62,722 nucleotides of DNA, taken from positions 1-62,722 of the forward strand of contig JANLPV010000174.1 of assembly GCA_031367435.1 (NCBI GenBank). The letters run 5' to 3'. The stretch is from WLMZ01 sp031367435. GTDB lineage: Bacteria > Actinomycetota > Acidimicrobiia > Acidimicrobiales > Ilumatobacteraceae. Below the pieces are notes generated by a model. The model did no database searches and was not told the DNA's origin. It saw nothing but the letters and a program-made list of their open reading frames with translations. Each line of letters starts with the position of its first letter. Position 1 is the stretch's first letter. Below, in pieces: positions 8,756 through 18,024 of the stretch. Both the position numbers and the translations under genes were made by a program.

Positions 8756-9411
8756 CAGTCGGCCCCTTCGACAATCGTGCGGATCTGCCCGCCGACGACC
8801 TCGACCACTCGGCTCGCCAACGCACCCGCACGTTCGAGTTCGTGGCTGGCAACGATGATGGTGGCACCGGCAGATGTTGCCTCGCGCAAGGTGATGTCGA
8901 GCTCATCGCGGCCGCCGACGTCGAGTCCGGCATGCGGTTCATCGAGCAACCACAACTCGGCTCGACGTGCGATGAGACAGGCAAGCGCCGTCCGTCGCTT
9001 CTGGCCCGCTGAAAGCCGAGCGACCGGAACGTCGGCAAGCCGTTGGGCCAAACCCATTCGCTGTAACGCGGCCTCGACCTCGGCGCTACTCGCCTTCACT
9101 GTGGCCCCCCAAAACCGTACGTTCTCGGTGACGGTGAGGTCGGCGTAGAGGCCATTGGCGTGCCCGAGCAGACCGACGCGGCTGCGTACCGCTTCACGAT
9201 TCGTACGTAAGTCGCACCCGAGCACGGTCGCCTCACCACGCGCCAACGGCAACAGGCCTGCGCAGAGGCGAAGCAGTGAGGTCTTACCTGCGCCGTTTGG
9301 ACCCTGCAGCAAGACGATCTCACCGCGATCGACGCAGAGGTCGGCCCCGGCCAGTACGGGGAACTGACCCAGAACCGCAACTGCGTTGGAGAGGTGCACG
9401 ACGGGATCCAT
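8755..9411 (-). CDS. ccmA: CcmA ABC transporter ATP-binding subunit
   Basis: 218 residues from the ATG at 9409-9411. Motifs are Walker A GPNGAGKTS (37-45), signature LSAGQKRR and Walker B LWLLDEPHAGLD, with a switch His in VASHELER. A longer open frame runs upstream to 9627, but it would overlap the divergent sortase gene and has no ABC homology, so the shorter start fits the family length (about 200-210 residues). This is the first gene of the nine-gene ccm operon. The promoter should lie in the 83 bases shared with the sortase. Confidence 0.9.
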   Translation of the reverse strand: MDPVVHLSNAVAVLGQFPVLAGADLCVDRGEIVLLQGPNGAGKTSLLRLCAGLLPLARGEATVLGCDLRTNREAVRSRVGLLGHANGLYADLTVTENVRFWGATVKASSAEVEAALQRMGLAQRLADVPVARLSAGQKRRTALACLIARRAELWLLDEPHAGLDVGGRDELDITLREATSAGATIIVASHELERAGALASRVVEVVGGQIRTIVEGAD

Positions 9412-9494
9412 GGGCACAGCCACGCTAGCGACGTTGATGCACGGCTGCCCAGCGGCGCGCCTTGAATTGACGGGTCGACCGCTATCGTCGTCGC

Positions 9495-10691
9495 GTGACC
9501 GACAACGATCGCCCCAGTGCGGATGCCAGCTCCGCAAACGCACTGGCGTCGTACAAGGTGAGTCGGTGGGATCGCCCTCCAGACCCGCACGACTGGCGCT
9601 GGGTCGTTGGCTATATGGGCAGGGCACTTATCACCGCAGGGTTGATGATGTTCGCGTTCGTGGGCTATCAACTGTGGGGCACGGGCATCCAAGAGGCCCG
9701 CTCGCAGGACCAGTTGGGCAAGGACTTCAAGACCGCCATCGCCGACGCAGGTTCCACCTCAACCACCACCGGCACGGTCAATCCAAACGCCACGGTGCCG
9801 GTGACAGGGCAACCTCCACCACCCGATCAGCCGTTTCCACATCAGATCAGCGAGGGTGAAGTCGTCGCCGCGGTGAGGATTGCGCGGATCGGCCTGAGCA
9901 AGTACGTGGTTGCCGGCGTTGGTGTGCACGATCTCCGGAAGGGAGTCGGGCACTTTCCCAACACACCATTTCCGGGCCAGCTCGGCAATTCCGCGATCGC
10001 CGGACATCGCACCACCTATGGTCAACCGTTCTACAGCCTCGACAAGTTGAAGCCCGGCGACGACATCGAAGTGTCGACAATTCTCGGCGGTACCTATGTC
10101 TATGTGGTCACGGGCAGCGAAGAAGTCGGCAAAGACGACTACCACGTGATCACCGACTCCGACCCGAAGAAGGCCACTCTCACACTCATCACGTGTACAC
10201 CGATTGGCACGGCCAGCCGTCGACTCGTGATTCACGCTGAGCTCGATCAAGCACGATCGTCACCCGTCGGAAAGGCCGCGCTCTACTACGGTCAGACGCC
10301 GGGAGCCACCGGCGACACCGGCGCCAATGGGTTGCCCGACGATGTTACGAGCACGAGTTCGGCTCCGAATGCAACCACCGTGGTCGCCAGTAGCTCTAGC
10401 GTGCCCGCCGCTGCGACCACCATTCCTACGGCTACCACCACGCCCTCCAGGGTGGGGGGATTCGCTGCTCCCAATGACGCGTTCAATCAGGGTTGGTTCT
10501 CCGACAGCAACGCGTTCGTCCCCGTGATTCTCTGGGGTCTGCTGCTTCTCGCTGTCTGGCGCGGTTCGTACCAAATAGCAAAGCGATATAGGCGGTTGTG
10601 GCTCGCCTTCGTCGTCGGCTTCGTGCCGTTCGTGGTGGTGGCCTATTTCTTCTTCGAGAACGTAAACCGGCTACTTCCTGCCGCAATCTGA
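9495..10691 (+). CDS. Class E sortase with C-terminal membrane hairpin
   Basis: 398 residues from a GTG. A cytoplasmic N-terminus and first membrane helix (about 35-55) are followed by a Thr/Pro linker and the sortase domain. The domain has catalytic His171 (AGHRTTYG), Cys234 (TLITCTP) and Arg242/243 (ASRRLVI). A 60-residue Ser/Thr/Ala-rich linker leads to two more hydrophobic segments at about 335-395. Class E sortases of high-GC Gram-positives attach LAXTG-like proteins to the cell wall. The long C-terminal extension is longer than in typical members. A candidate LPVTG substrate is encoded at 29783. Divergent from ccmA. Confidence 0.88.
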   Translation: MTDNDRPSADASSANALASYKVSRWDRPPDPHDWRWVVGYMGRALITAGLMMFAFVGYQLWGTGIQEARSQDQLGKDFKTAIADAGSTSTTTGTVNPNATVPVTGQPPPPDQPFPHQISEGEVVAAVRIARIGLSKYVVAGVGVHDLRKGVGHFPNTPFPGQLGNSAIAGHRTTYGQPFYSLDKLKPGDDIEVSTILGGTYVYVVTGSEEVGKDDYHVITDSDPKKATLTLITCTPIGTASRRLVIHAELDQARSSPVGKAALYYGQTPGATGDTGANGLPDDVTSTSSAPNATTVVASSSSVPAAATTIPTATTTPSRVGGFAAPNDAFNQGWFSDSNAFVPVILWGLLLLAVWRGSYQIAKRYRRLWLAFVVGFVPFVVVAYFFFENVNRLLPAAI

Positions 10692-10706
10692 GCGTTCGCT
10701 CAATGG

Positions 10707-11438
10707 TTAGTGTCCCAAAAAACGCGGCGGCCGCTTGTCCAGAAAGGCCCGTCGACCCTCCTCGGCATCGCGGCTTGCCCAAGCCGCATCACGGGCCTGC
10801 TCAAAGAGTTCGTCGTATGCAGGCACTGGTGCCGACTGTTCGAGCGCAAGCTTGTGACCCGCCATGGTGAGCGGCGCGAGCTCGACGAGTTCATGTGCCC
10901 AGCCAAGCGCAGCCTGGAGATCGCCAACGCGGTGCACAGCCCCCGCGCTAACGAGCTGCGCGGTTGTATAGGTCTGCGCGGCGACAAGCATTGCGCGCGC
11001 GATCGACCATCCCATTTCGCGTGCGAGCCGTTCGACAGTCCAATGGTCGACAACAAGGCCCAACTTCGCTGCTGGTATCCCAAACACACTGCGCTCGGTT
11101 GCTACCCGAAGATCGCACGAGATCACCAACTGCGTTCCGGCACCAAGCGCCGGTCCGTCGATCGCAGCAATGGTCGGAATGGTTAGTTGGGTGAATCCAC
11201 GCAACGCAGTGACGAGGGCATCAACGAACTCGCCGCTTTCCACACCGCTGAGATCGGCTCCCGCACAGAACGCCGGCGGAGCACCGGTGAGTACGAGGCA
11301 TCGGGCATTGGCTGCGACTGCATCGAGTTGCGCTTGCCGCAACGACAACAGCGTTTCGTGATCAACCGCATTGCGCCTGTCGGGCCGATCGATGGTGACC
11401 AACGCAACACGGTCATGAAATGTGAGATGCACGGTCAT
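10707..11438 (-). CDS. Enoyl-CoA hydratase/isomerase family protein (crotonase)
   Basis: 243 residues from the ATG at 11436-11438. The crotonase fold is recognised from the N-terminal RPDRRNAVDHE, the oxyanion-hole segments PAFCAGADLSGV and AIDGPALGAGTQL, and the late FLDKRPPRFLGH ending. The ORF can be extended to 11858, but that region is the repeat and the opposite-strand membrane gene, so the short start is chosen. The catalytic glutamate usual in hydratases is not evident (GLVVDHWTVERL), so substrate and reaction are open. Confidence 0.85.
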   Translation of the reverse strand: MTVHLTFHDRVALVTIDRPDRRNAVDHETLLSLRQAQLDAVAANARCLVLTGAPPAFCAGADLSGVESGEFVDALVTALRGFTQLTIPTIAAIDGPALGAGTQLVISCDLRVATERSVFGIPAAKLGLVVDHWTVERLAREMGWSIARAMLVAAQTYTTAQLVSAGAVHRVGDLQAALGWAHELVELAPLTMAGHKLALEQSAPVPAYDELFEQARDAAWASRDAEEGRRAFLDKRPPRFLGH

Positions 11439-11471
11439 TGGGTACTCCGCTCTACCATGCGTGGAGACTGT

Positions 11472-11750
11472 ATGACTTCGCCCGACCAACCACCGTCCCC
11501 AACTGATCCGGTTCGCGCCCGTCGCGCGCTGGTGGCCAAATGGAATCAGATCGCGACGCGGGCTGGTTACTTGCTCTTTGCAGTCGCCATCGTCATGTTC
11601 TTCGTAGCACTCAGCACGAATTTCTCGCAGGGCAAGGTCACCATCATCACCACGAGCATGATCATCGGCTCGGTGTTGCTGGCTCCGGCGATCGTTGTTG
11701 GCTACGCCGTGAAGGCCGCCGAGAAAGACGACGTTGCCCGCGGGCTCTGA
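11472..11750 (+). CDS. Small two-helix membrane protein
   Basis: 92 residues from the ATG at 11472. A Pro-rich start (MTSPDQPPSPTDPV) and a basic stretch are followed by two hydrophobic helices (about 30-50 and 60-80) and a short charged tail. I do not recognise a named family; similar short two-helix proteins are common in Actinobacteria. It is divergent from the crotonase (33 bases apart) and ends just before the 15-bp tandem repeat that precedes the TetR gene. Confidence 0.6.
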   Translation: MTSPDQPPSPTDPVRARRALVAKWNQIATRAGYLLFAVAIVMFFVALSTNFSQGKVTIITTSMIIGSVLLAPAIVVGYAVKAAEKDDVARGL

Positions 11751-11773
11751 CCGCTCCGTCGACACCACTGGCA

Positions 11774-11855
11774 CTCGACACGGCTGAACTCGACACGGCT
11801 GCACTCGACACGACAGCACTCGACATCGCGGCACTCGACATCGCGGCACTCGACA
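11774..11855. repeat. Six-copy 15-bp tandem repeat upstream of the TetR gene
   Basis: The heptamer CTCGACA occurs at 11774, 11789, 11804, 11819, 11834 and 11849, exactly 15 bases apart. The spacer is a variable GCGGCA/CGGCTGA-type octamer. A shifted, degenerate copy starts near 11759. The array fills most of the 142 bases between the small membrane gene and the TetR start. Being a multiple of three it keeps open frames on both strands; one forward frame reads as an ALDxA pentapeptide repeat, but no start site or homology supports translation. Confidence 0.85.
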
Positions 11856-11892
11856 CAATGCCCTGCTCGGCGATTACCCTGAGGTAACAACT

Positions 11893-12486
11893 ATGTCGAC
11901 CCGCCTTCCCGCTTCCGCACGCCGCGAACAATTGCTCGACGTGGCACTCCAGGTGTTCGCCCGTCAGGGCTACCACGGTGCGTCGATGAACGACGTTGCC
12001 GATGCCGCCGGGGTGACCAAGCCCGTCGTGTATCAACACTTTGATTCAAAGCGCGATCTGTATCTTGCACTGCTCGAAGAGGTCGGCGAGCGACTCCTGA
12101 CCGCCATTTCCAAAGCAACCGCCGGGGCAACCGATGGCAAGCATCAGACCGAGCTCGGCTTTCAGGCGTACTTTCGCTGGGTCGCCGACGATCACGACGC
12201 CTTTCTGTTGCTGTTCGGCAGCGGCGCACGCAGCGACGAGGAATTCAATGACGCGGTTCGCAAGGTAACTGCTCAGGTTGCCGAGGCAATCAAGCCGCTC
12301 ATCGCGGCCGACATCGATCCCGAACATCAACGCACGCTTGCCCACGCGTTGGTTGGTCTGTCCGAGGGAGTCAGCCGACGCCTCGTCGACAACGGGACCG
12401 ACTTCGACCCCGATCTACTCGCGCGTCAGGTGAGCAATCTTGCCTGGGCGGGTCTGCGTGCCGTGAGTCGACCTGGCAAGGGTTAA
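11893..12486 (+). CDS. TetR family transcriptional regulator
   Basis: 197 residues. An N-terminal TetR helix-turn-helix covers residues 8-55 (REQLLDVALQVFARQGYHGAS, then DVADAAGVTKPVVYQHF), followed by an all-helical ligand-binding domain. The ligand is not predictable. It is preceded by the 15-bp repeat array, whose TCGACA core could serve as operator half-sites for autoregulation, and is convergent with lhr. Possible targets include the adjacent small membrane protein. Confidence 0.88.
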   Translation: MSTRLPASARREQLLDVALQVFARQGYHGASMNDVADAAGVTKPVVYQHFDSKRDLYLALLEEVGERLLTAISKATAGATDGKHQTELGFQAYFRWVADDHDAFLLLFGSGARSDEEFNDAVRKVTAQVAEAIKPLIAADIDPEHQRTLAHALVGLSEGVSRRLVDNGTDFDPDLLARQVSNLAWAGLRAVSRPGKG

Positions 12487-12531
12487 GCGACCCCGTCAGG
12501 CTTGCCGCGCGCTCGCCGTATTCGATCAGCG

Positions 12532-15500
12532 TTACAGGCGCAGCACTAGCCCCCGATACCCCTCGACAAAGCCCACACGCTTCAGTTCCTCAACATGCGC
12601 GCCACCGGCTGGCACTGCAGCACCATTCAGTTTGCGAACTTCAACTCCGCGCGCTCCGCCCTGTTTCACCAGTGACGCGAGCGCCGTGGCCCAGGCAAGG
12701 TTGGTCTCGCCCTCGGGGAACAACAGCAGATGATGGCTTCGACGATCAAACCACGCGAGCGCCTGGCCACCTGACAACACCACGAGAGCGCCTGCCGAGC
12801 GCGACGGGCGACCCGTGGTGATCGGCCAGGCGAGTGTGCCGCCATACGGTTGTGCGGGGTCGGTGGCAGCAAGCAACAGCGGTTCGGCAACGGCCTCGGG
12901 ATGTAGGACGTCGGGACCTTCGCGCACGGCGCGCAGACGGTCGACAGCACCCGGCAGGCTGAACTGCGCGGCACCGAGGCCACTGACGAAATAGCCACGA
13001 CGCACATTGCCGCGTTCCTCGAGCACTTTCAACACGCCATACACCGCGCTGAATCCACCAACGACGCCTTCGGAGGCAACTGCCTCGCGCGTGAGCACGC
13101 CATGCCGTTCGAGTAGTTGCATCGCGGACGCATGCGCCGCAGCTGTGCTGGAGGGGCGAGGCAGCAACAGCGGCTGCACCAGGCTCCAGCGGCCCGCACC
13201 CGACGGTGGCCCGAGGCGCGACAAGCGACCGGGGCGCGGACGCGAACGTGAACGCGAGGCAGCCGCACTCGCTCGGCGGGCACCAGTACCTGCACCTGAG
13301 ATGACCGCACGCAAGGGTGCGAGCGAGTCGTTGGTGACTTCACCGGCCCACACGAGATCCCAGAGTGCGGTGAGAAGCTCTGCATCGGTTGCCGCCGGAC
13401 TGGCACCGCGAACCTGCCCCCAGAAGCTGGCACCACATTCGCGGAGCAGATCACGGATGGCCTGATGCAGCTCGCCGTCGGGGGCCTCGAGCGGTTCGAA
13501 ACCACCCGTCAGCAGCGGCACTTGATCGGCGAAATACAGCCGGACGCGACCATCGCCCGCACCGATAGCACCAGCACCGATCCACACAACCTCGCCGCTC
13601 GTGCACAGTTCGTCGAGATCGCCAGAGCGATAGCCGCGAACGCGCATGGGCAAGATCTCAGATTCAAGGGTGGATGCCACGAGCGCCGCCCCTTGCAGCA
13701 GACCGAGCGCCTCAACCACAGCATCGGTACCGCGACGATCGCTGGGGATGCCATGCCACACCGTGAGGAACCGCGCGAGGGCTTCGGGCTCGACCGGCTC
13801 GACCTCGCGGCGCAGTGCTGCCAGCGAGCGCCGACGCAGTTGGCGTAGGACATCGACATCACACCACTCGCGTGCGACGCCGTCGGGGCGGAACTCGCCG
13901 AGAACGAGTCGTTCTTCACTCTCGAGTGCCACCAACGCGCCCGCGACACGCTCGAGCGGCAGACCGAGGCGTCGCGCCGGCTCGAGCCCCACGAACGGAC
14001 CATGAGTGCGCGCATAGCGTCGCAAGAGTTCTTCGAGCGGCCGCGCGACGGGATCGGTGAATGCCATCGGCAGGCCCATCGGCAACGAGCATCCGAGCGC
14101 GTCGCGGTAGCGGGCTGCGTCGTCTGCCGCGATGTAGCGATCTTCATCGGCGACGCGAACGCCGATCACCCGACGCTCGGCCAGGAGCATGTCGAGCCAT
14201 GTCGTGGGCGCGGCGTCGCAGCGAAGATCGATCTCGGCCGCGCTCAGATCACCGACGCGTCGCAACACATCGTGCAGTTCGTCGGCCGAGCGAGCTCGCC
14301 GACCATCGCTGAGGCACTGCAGTTCGAGCTCGAGATCGGCGAGCACGCCGGCGTCGAGTAACTCACGAAGCTCTTCAGCGCCGAGTAGGTCGCGAAGCAA
14401 ATCGCGATCGAGTGCGAGCGCGGCGGCACGGCGTTCGGCCAACGGTGCGTCGCCCTCATACATGTACGCGGCGATCCAATTGAAGAGCAGACTCTGCGCG
14501 AAGGGCGACGCCTTGGCGGTATCGACACTCACAATTCGCACGGAGCGACTGCGGATCTGGCCGAGCACTTCGCGCAGGGCCGGCACATCGAACACATCTT
14601 GCAGACACTCGCGGCTGGTCTCGAGCAGGATCGGAAAGGTCGGGTACTTCGCCGCCACCGCGAGCAGATCGGCGGCACGCTGACGTTGCTGCCAGAGCGG
14701 TGTGCGCCGATCGGGACGCCGCCGTGGTAACAACAATGCACGCGCCGCACACTCGCGAAAGCGAGCCGAGAACAACGACGTCTGCGGCAGGGTGGCCATG
14801 AGCAACTCGTCGATGTCTTCGGGATCGATCATCAGCTCGTTGACCGGCAGATCGTCGGCTGATTCCGGCAGGCGAATGACGATGCCGTCGTCGCCCCACA
14901 TTGTTTCGATGGCCATGTCGTATCGATCGGCGAGTCGACGCTCGATCGCCATTGCCCATGGCGCATGCACCGGCGTGCCGAACGGCGTGAGAATGCACAC
15001 CCGCCAATCACCGATTTCATCGCGAAAACGCTCGATAACCACGGTGCGGTCGTCGGGTACGACACCCGTGGCTTCGGCCTGCTCGGCGAGGTACATCATC
15101 ACGTTGTTGGCCGCGAACTCATCGAGCGCATAGTCGGCACGGAGCACGGCCAGCGCGGCCGGATCTGACAGCGAACGGATCTCGCGTTGAAAGGCACCGA
15201 GCGCACGGCCAAGTTCGAGAGGTCGCCCAGGTCGATCGCCGTGCCAGAACGGCATCTTGCCTGGCTGACCAGGAGCGGGGGTGACCGTGACACGCTCGAA
15301 CGTGATGTCCTCGATGCGCCAGGTGGACGCACCCAGCACGAACATTTCTCCGGGCCGCGACTCGTACACCATCTCTTCGTCGAGCTCGCCAACACGGGTG
15401 CCATCGGGGAGGAACACCCCGAACAGACCGCGATCGGGGATGGTGCCACCACTCGTGACGGCGAGACGCTTTGAGCCATCGCGGGCCCTGACCGTGTCAT

Positions 15501-17052
15501 TGATTCGGTCCCACACGACGCGCGGGCGCAACTCGCCGAACTCGTCGCTGGGGTATCGCCCAGCGAGGAGATCGAGCGTGTTGTTGAACAGTTCGTCGGA
15601 CAGTTCGGCAAAGTTCGCGCATCGGCGCACTAGGGCACGAAGCTCGGCAACCGGCACATCGGTGGCAGCCGCAGCAACGTGCGCGACAATCTGCTGGGCC
15701 AGAACATCGAGCGGATTGCGCATGTACCGCGTGGCTTCGATGAGGCCATCGACCATGCGCTTGGTGACAACCGCGGCTTCGAGCAGATCGCCACGATGTT
15801 TGGGGAACAACTTGCCTCGACTTGGTTCGCCCACCTGATGCCCGGCGCGGCCGATGCGCTGCAATCCGCGACTGACCGAGCCCGGTGACTCGACCTGAAT
15901 GACAAGATCGACGGCACCCATATCGATGCCGAGTTCGAGACTGCTCGTGGCGACGATGGCGCGCAGTTGGCCGCGCTTGAGTTGGTCTTCGATGACGACG
16001 CGTTGCTCGCGCGCCAACGAGCCATGATGGGCTTTGACAAGTTCTTCGCGGAGCAGCCCCGAATCGGGATCGATCCCGATGCCAGCTTGCTCGGCAGCCT
16101 CGTTGAGCTTGGCGGCCATGCGTTCGGCTTGTCGCCTCGCGTTACAGAAGATGATCGTGCTGCGATGGGCGAGCACCAGTTCGAGCACCCGCGGATAGAT
16201 GCTCGGCCAAATGCTGATGCGTTGACCATTGGCCGACGTTGCAAGCTTTGCCGCGCCAGGTTGGTTGGCGCGTTGGTTGGCGACTTGCCCAATGGCACCC
16301 ATGTCTTCCATCGGAACGACGACTTCAACCTCAAGTGGCTTGCGAATGCCGGAATCGACAATCGAGACCGGACGCGGCTTGCCTGGCTCGCTGAGGCCCC
16401 CGAGAAAGCGGGCGACCTCTTCAAGCGGTCGTTGCGTGGCCGACAACCCAATGCGTTGCGGCGGCCGCGCCGTGATCTCTTCGAGACGCTCGAGCGACAG
16501 CATGAGATGCGCGCCGCGTTTGGTGGCGGCCATGGCGTGGATTTCGTCGATGATCACCGTCTCGACGCCGACGAGCGTGGCCGCTGCCGACGAGGTGAGC
16601 ATGAGGTAGAGGCTCTCGGGCGTAGTGATGAGCAGATCGGGAGGACGACGAATGAGCGACTGGCGTTCCTTCGCGCTGGTGTCGCCGGTGCGCATTGCAA
16701 CCACTGGTTGCACGAACGGTTCGCCGAGTCGCTCTGCAGCAAGCTGGATGCCCATGAGCGGCGATCGCAGGTTCTTCTCGACATCGAATGCCAGCGCGCG
16801 AAGCGGGGAGATGTAGAGCACGCGGGTGCGCATGGACTTATCGGGGAGGGGCGTGCTGACGAGCCGATCGATTGATGACAAGAACGCGGCGAGCGTCTTG
16901 CCGCTACCCGTCGGCGCACAGATCAGCGTGTGCTGCCCGGCCGAGATCGCCGGCCAACCCTGCACCTGCGCCGCGGTGGGCTGAGGAAACGAGGTGGCAA
17001 ACCACGCACCCACGGCTGGCGAGAACCCATTGAGCACCTCGTGGTCAGCCAT
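12532..17052 (-). CDS. lhr: Lhr-type ATP-dependent helicase (full length)
   Basis: 1506 residues from the ATG at 17050-17052, matching the roughly 1500-residue actinobacterial Lhr. Motif I is APTGSGKTLAAF (about 46-57), motif II is DEIH near residue 170, and motif VI is QRIGRAGHQ. These are followed by the winged-helix and Lhr-specific domains and the long Lhr C-terminal extension. Lhr is an SF2 3'-to-5' translocase, induced with DNA-repair genes in mycobacteria. The ORF extends to 17322, but that part overlaps the neighbouring dioxygenase gene and is not Lhr-like. There is a basic low-complexity insert (SRSRSRPRPGR) near residue 1280. Confidence 0.93.
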   Translation of the reverse strand: MADHEVLNGFSPAVGAWFATSFPQPTAAQVQGWPAISAGQHTLICAPTGSGKTLAAFLSSIDRLVSTPLPDKSMRTRVLYISPLRALAFDVEKNLRSPLMGIQLAAERLGEPFVQPVVAMRTGDTSAKERQSLIRRPPDLLITTPESLYLMLTSSAAATLVGVETVIIDEIHAMAATKRGAHLMLSLERLEEITARPPQRIGLSATQRPLEEVARFLGGLSEPGKPRPVSIVDSGIRKPLEVEVVVPMEDMGAIGQVANQRANQPGAAKLATSANGQRISIWPSIYPRVLELVLAHRSTIIFCNARRQAERMAAKLNEAAEQAGIGIDPDSGLLREELVKAHHGSLAREQRVVIEDQLKRGQLRAIVATSSLELGIDMGAVDLVIQVESPGSVSRGLQRIGRAGHQVGEPSRGKLFPKHRGDLLEAAVVTKRMVDGLIEATRYMRNPLDVLAQQIVAHVAAAATDVPVAELRALVRRCANFAELSDELFNNTLDLLAGRYPSDEFGELRPRVVWDRINDTVRARDGSKRLAVTSGGTIPDRGLFGVFLPDGTRVGELDEEMVYESRPGEMFVLGASTWRIEDITFERVTVTPAPGQPGKMPFWHGDRPGRPLELGRALGAFQREIRSLSDPAALAVLRADYALDEFAANNVMMYLAEQAEATGVVPDDRTVVIERFRDEIGDWRVCILTPFGTPVHAPWAMAIERRLADRYDMAIETMWGDDGIVIRLPESADDLPVNELMIDPEDIDELLMATLPQTSLFSARFRECAARALLLPRRRPDRRTPLWQQRQRAADLLAVAAKYPTFPILLETSRECLQDVFDVPALREVLGQIRSRSVRIVSVDTAKASPFAQSLLFNWIAAYMYEGDAPLAERRAAALALDRDLLRDLLGAEELRELLDAGVLADLELELQCLSDGRRARSADELHDVLRRVGDLSAAEIDLRCDAAPTTWLDMLLAERRVIGVRVADEDRYIAADDAARYRDALGCSLPMGLPMAFTDPVARPLEELLRRYARTHGPFVGLEPARRLGLPLERVAGALVALESEERLVLGEFRPDGVAREWCDVDVLRQLRRRSLAALRREVEPVEPEALARFLTVWHGIPSDRRGTDAVVEALGLLQGAALVASTLESEILPMRVRGYRSGDLDELCTSGEVVWIGAGAIGAGDGRVRLYFADQVPLLTGGFEPLEAPDGELHQAIRDLLRECGASFWGQVRGASPAATDAELLTALWDLVWAGEVTNDSLAPLRAVISGAGTGARRASAAASRSRSRPRPGRLSRLGPPSGAGRWSLVQPLLLPRPSSTAAAHASAMQLLERHGVLTREAVASEGVVGGFSAVYGVLKVLEERGNVRRGYFVSGLGAAQFSLPGAVDRLRAVREGPDVLHPEAVAEPLLLAATDPAQPYGGTLAWPITTGRPSRSAGALVVLSGGQALAWFDRRSHHLLLFPEGETNLAWATALASLVKQGGARGVEVRKLNGAAVPAGGAHVEELKRVGFVEGYRGLVLRL

Positions 17053-17116
17053 GTGGGCAACCCTACCCACGGGGTGTCGCAGAGTTTTCCGAGCCACAAA
17101 GGCAGCGTCGAGCGCG

Positions 17117-17989
17117 TCAGTTCTTGAGGTGCGACGGCATGGCCCCGCGCATTTCAGGAAACAGATCGTCGAGCGCTGGCGGGGGCGGCGGTTCGAGAAT
17201 ACGCGCGTCATGCGACCGCGGCCAGACGATGGGCGTGAGGTTGCTGGCGATGACCTCACCAACGCCAATGCCCACACGATCAACCGAATCGTGCCAACGC
17301 GAAGAGCCACGCGTGCTGCCATCGGCGAGGTAGATCACGGTGTGCACGCGACGGGTCCGTTGCGTTGTATTGGCATGTGCAAGGTGGACTGTGAGTCCAT
17401 GATGGAAGGCGACGCTGCCCGCTGGCACCTCGACTGTGACCGGCTCTGCGCCGGCCAACGCGGGATGGTCGAGCAGGCTCGGTGGATCTTCATGACCAAA
17501 GATGTGCACGTATTCCTGCAGCCCAGCACGATGTGACGCGGGCACATAGGCCATCGCTCCAGAGGCAACCGTGCTGCCATCGATCGGAATCCACGCGGTG
17601 ATGGTGTTCGCCTCGGCGATCGGCCAATACGGCTGATCCTGATGGCAATCGGTGGCGCGCCCACCAGCCTCCTTATACAGCGCCTGATCATGCCACAGGC
17701 GTATCGAGGCAACGCCCAAGAGTTCTGCCGCAGCCTGCGCAATTCGCGTGTTGAACGTGAGCGCCCGAACCCGCGGGTGGTCTTCCCACAGGTTGATGCA
17801 TTGGATGAAGCTCTGTTCGTATCGCGACTTCTCGGCCACGACGCGAGTGTCGTGTGCTTTGCGATCGCTGACGGCCGCATCGACCGCGTCACCATGCAGC
17901 GCGAGTTCGTCGCTGCTCAACAGATCCGGTACCACGACGAAACCGTCACGCTGAAACTGCGCGATCAGGTCGGCGGCGACACGAGTCAT
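17117..17989 (-). CDS. Phytanoyl-CoA dioxygenase (PhyH) family protein
   Basis: 290 residues from the ATG at 17987-17989. The 2-oxoglutarate/Fe(II) oxygenase facial triad is visible: His116 and Asp118 (CHQDQPYW) and distal His202 (VHLAHAN), with the 2-oxoglutarate Arg in the following TQRTRR. Family members hydroxylate varied lipids and small molecules; the substrate here is unknown. It lies 35 bases downstream of the Rieske fusion gene on the same strand, so the two iron proteins may act together. Confidence 0.85.
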   Translation of the reverse strand: MTRVAADLIAQFQRDGFVVVPDLLSSDELALHGDAVDAAVSDRKAHDTRVVAEKSRYEQSFIQCINLWEDHPRVRALTFNTRIAQAAAELLGVASIRLWHDQALYKEAGGRATDCHQDQPYWPIAEANTITAWIPIDGSTVASGAMAYVPASHRAGLQEYVHIFGHEDPPSLLDHPALAGAEPVTVEVPAGSVAFHHGLTVHLAHANTTQRTRRVHTVIYLADGSTRGSSRWHDSVDRVGIGVGEVIASNLTPIVWPRSHDARILEPPPPPALDDLFPEMRGAMPSHLKN

Positions 17990-18024
17990 CCGCCAACAAT
18001 TGCATACGCGAACCGGTATGCGCG

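Noticed and set aside
11439..11858. N-terminal extension of the crotonase gene to 11858
   Set aside because: It reads the 15-bp repeat and the opposite-strand membrane gene; the crotonase fold starts at the ATG at 11436-11438.
17053..17322. 90-codon N-terminal extension of lhr
   Set aside because: It overlaps the PhyH gene in another frame and has no Lhr similarity; the shorter form matches the known length.
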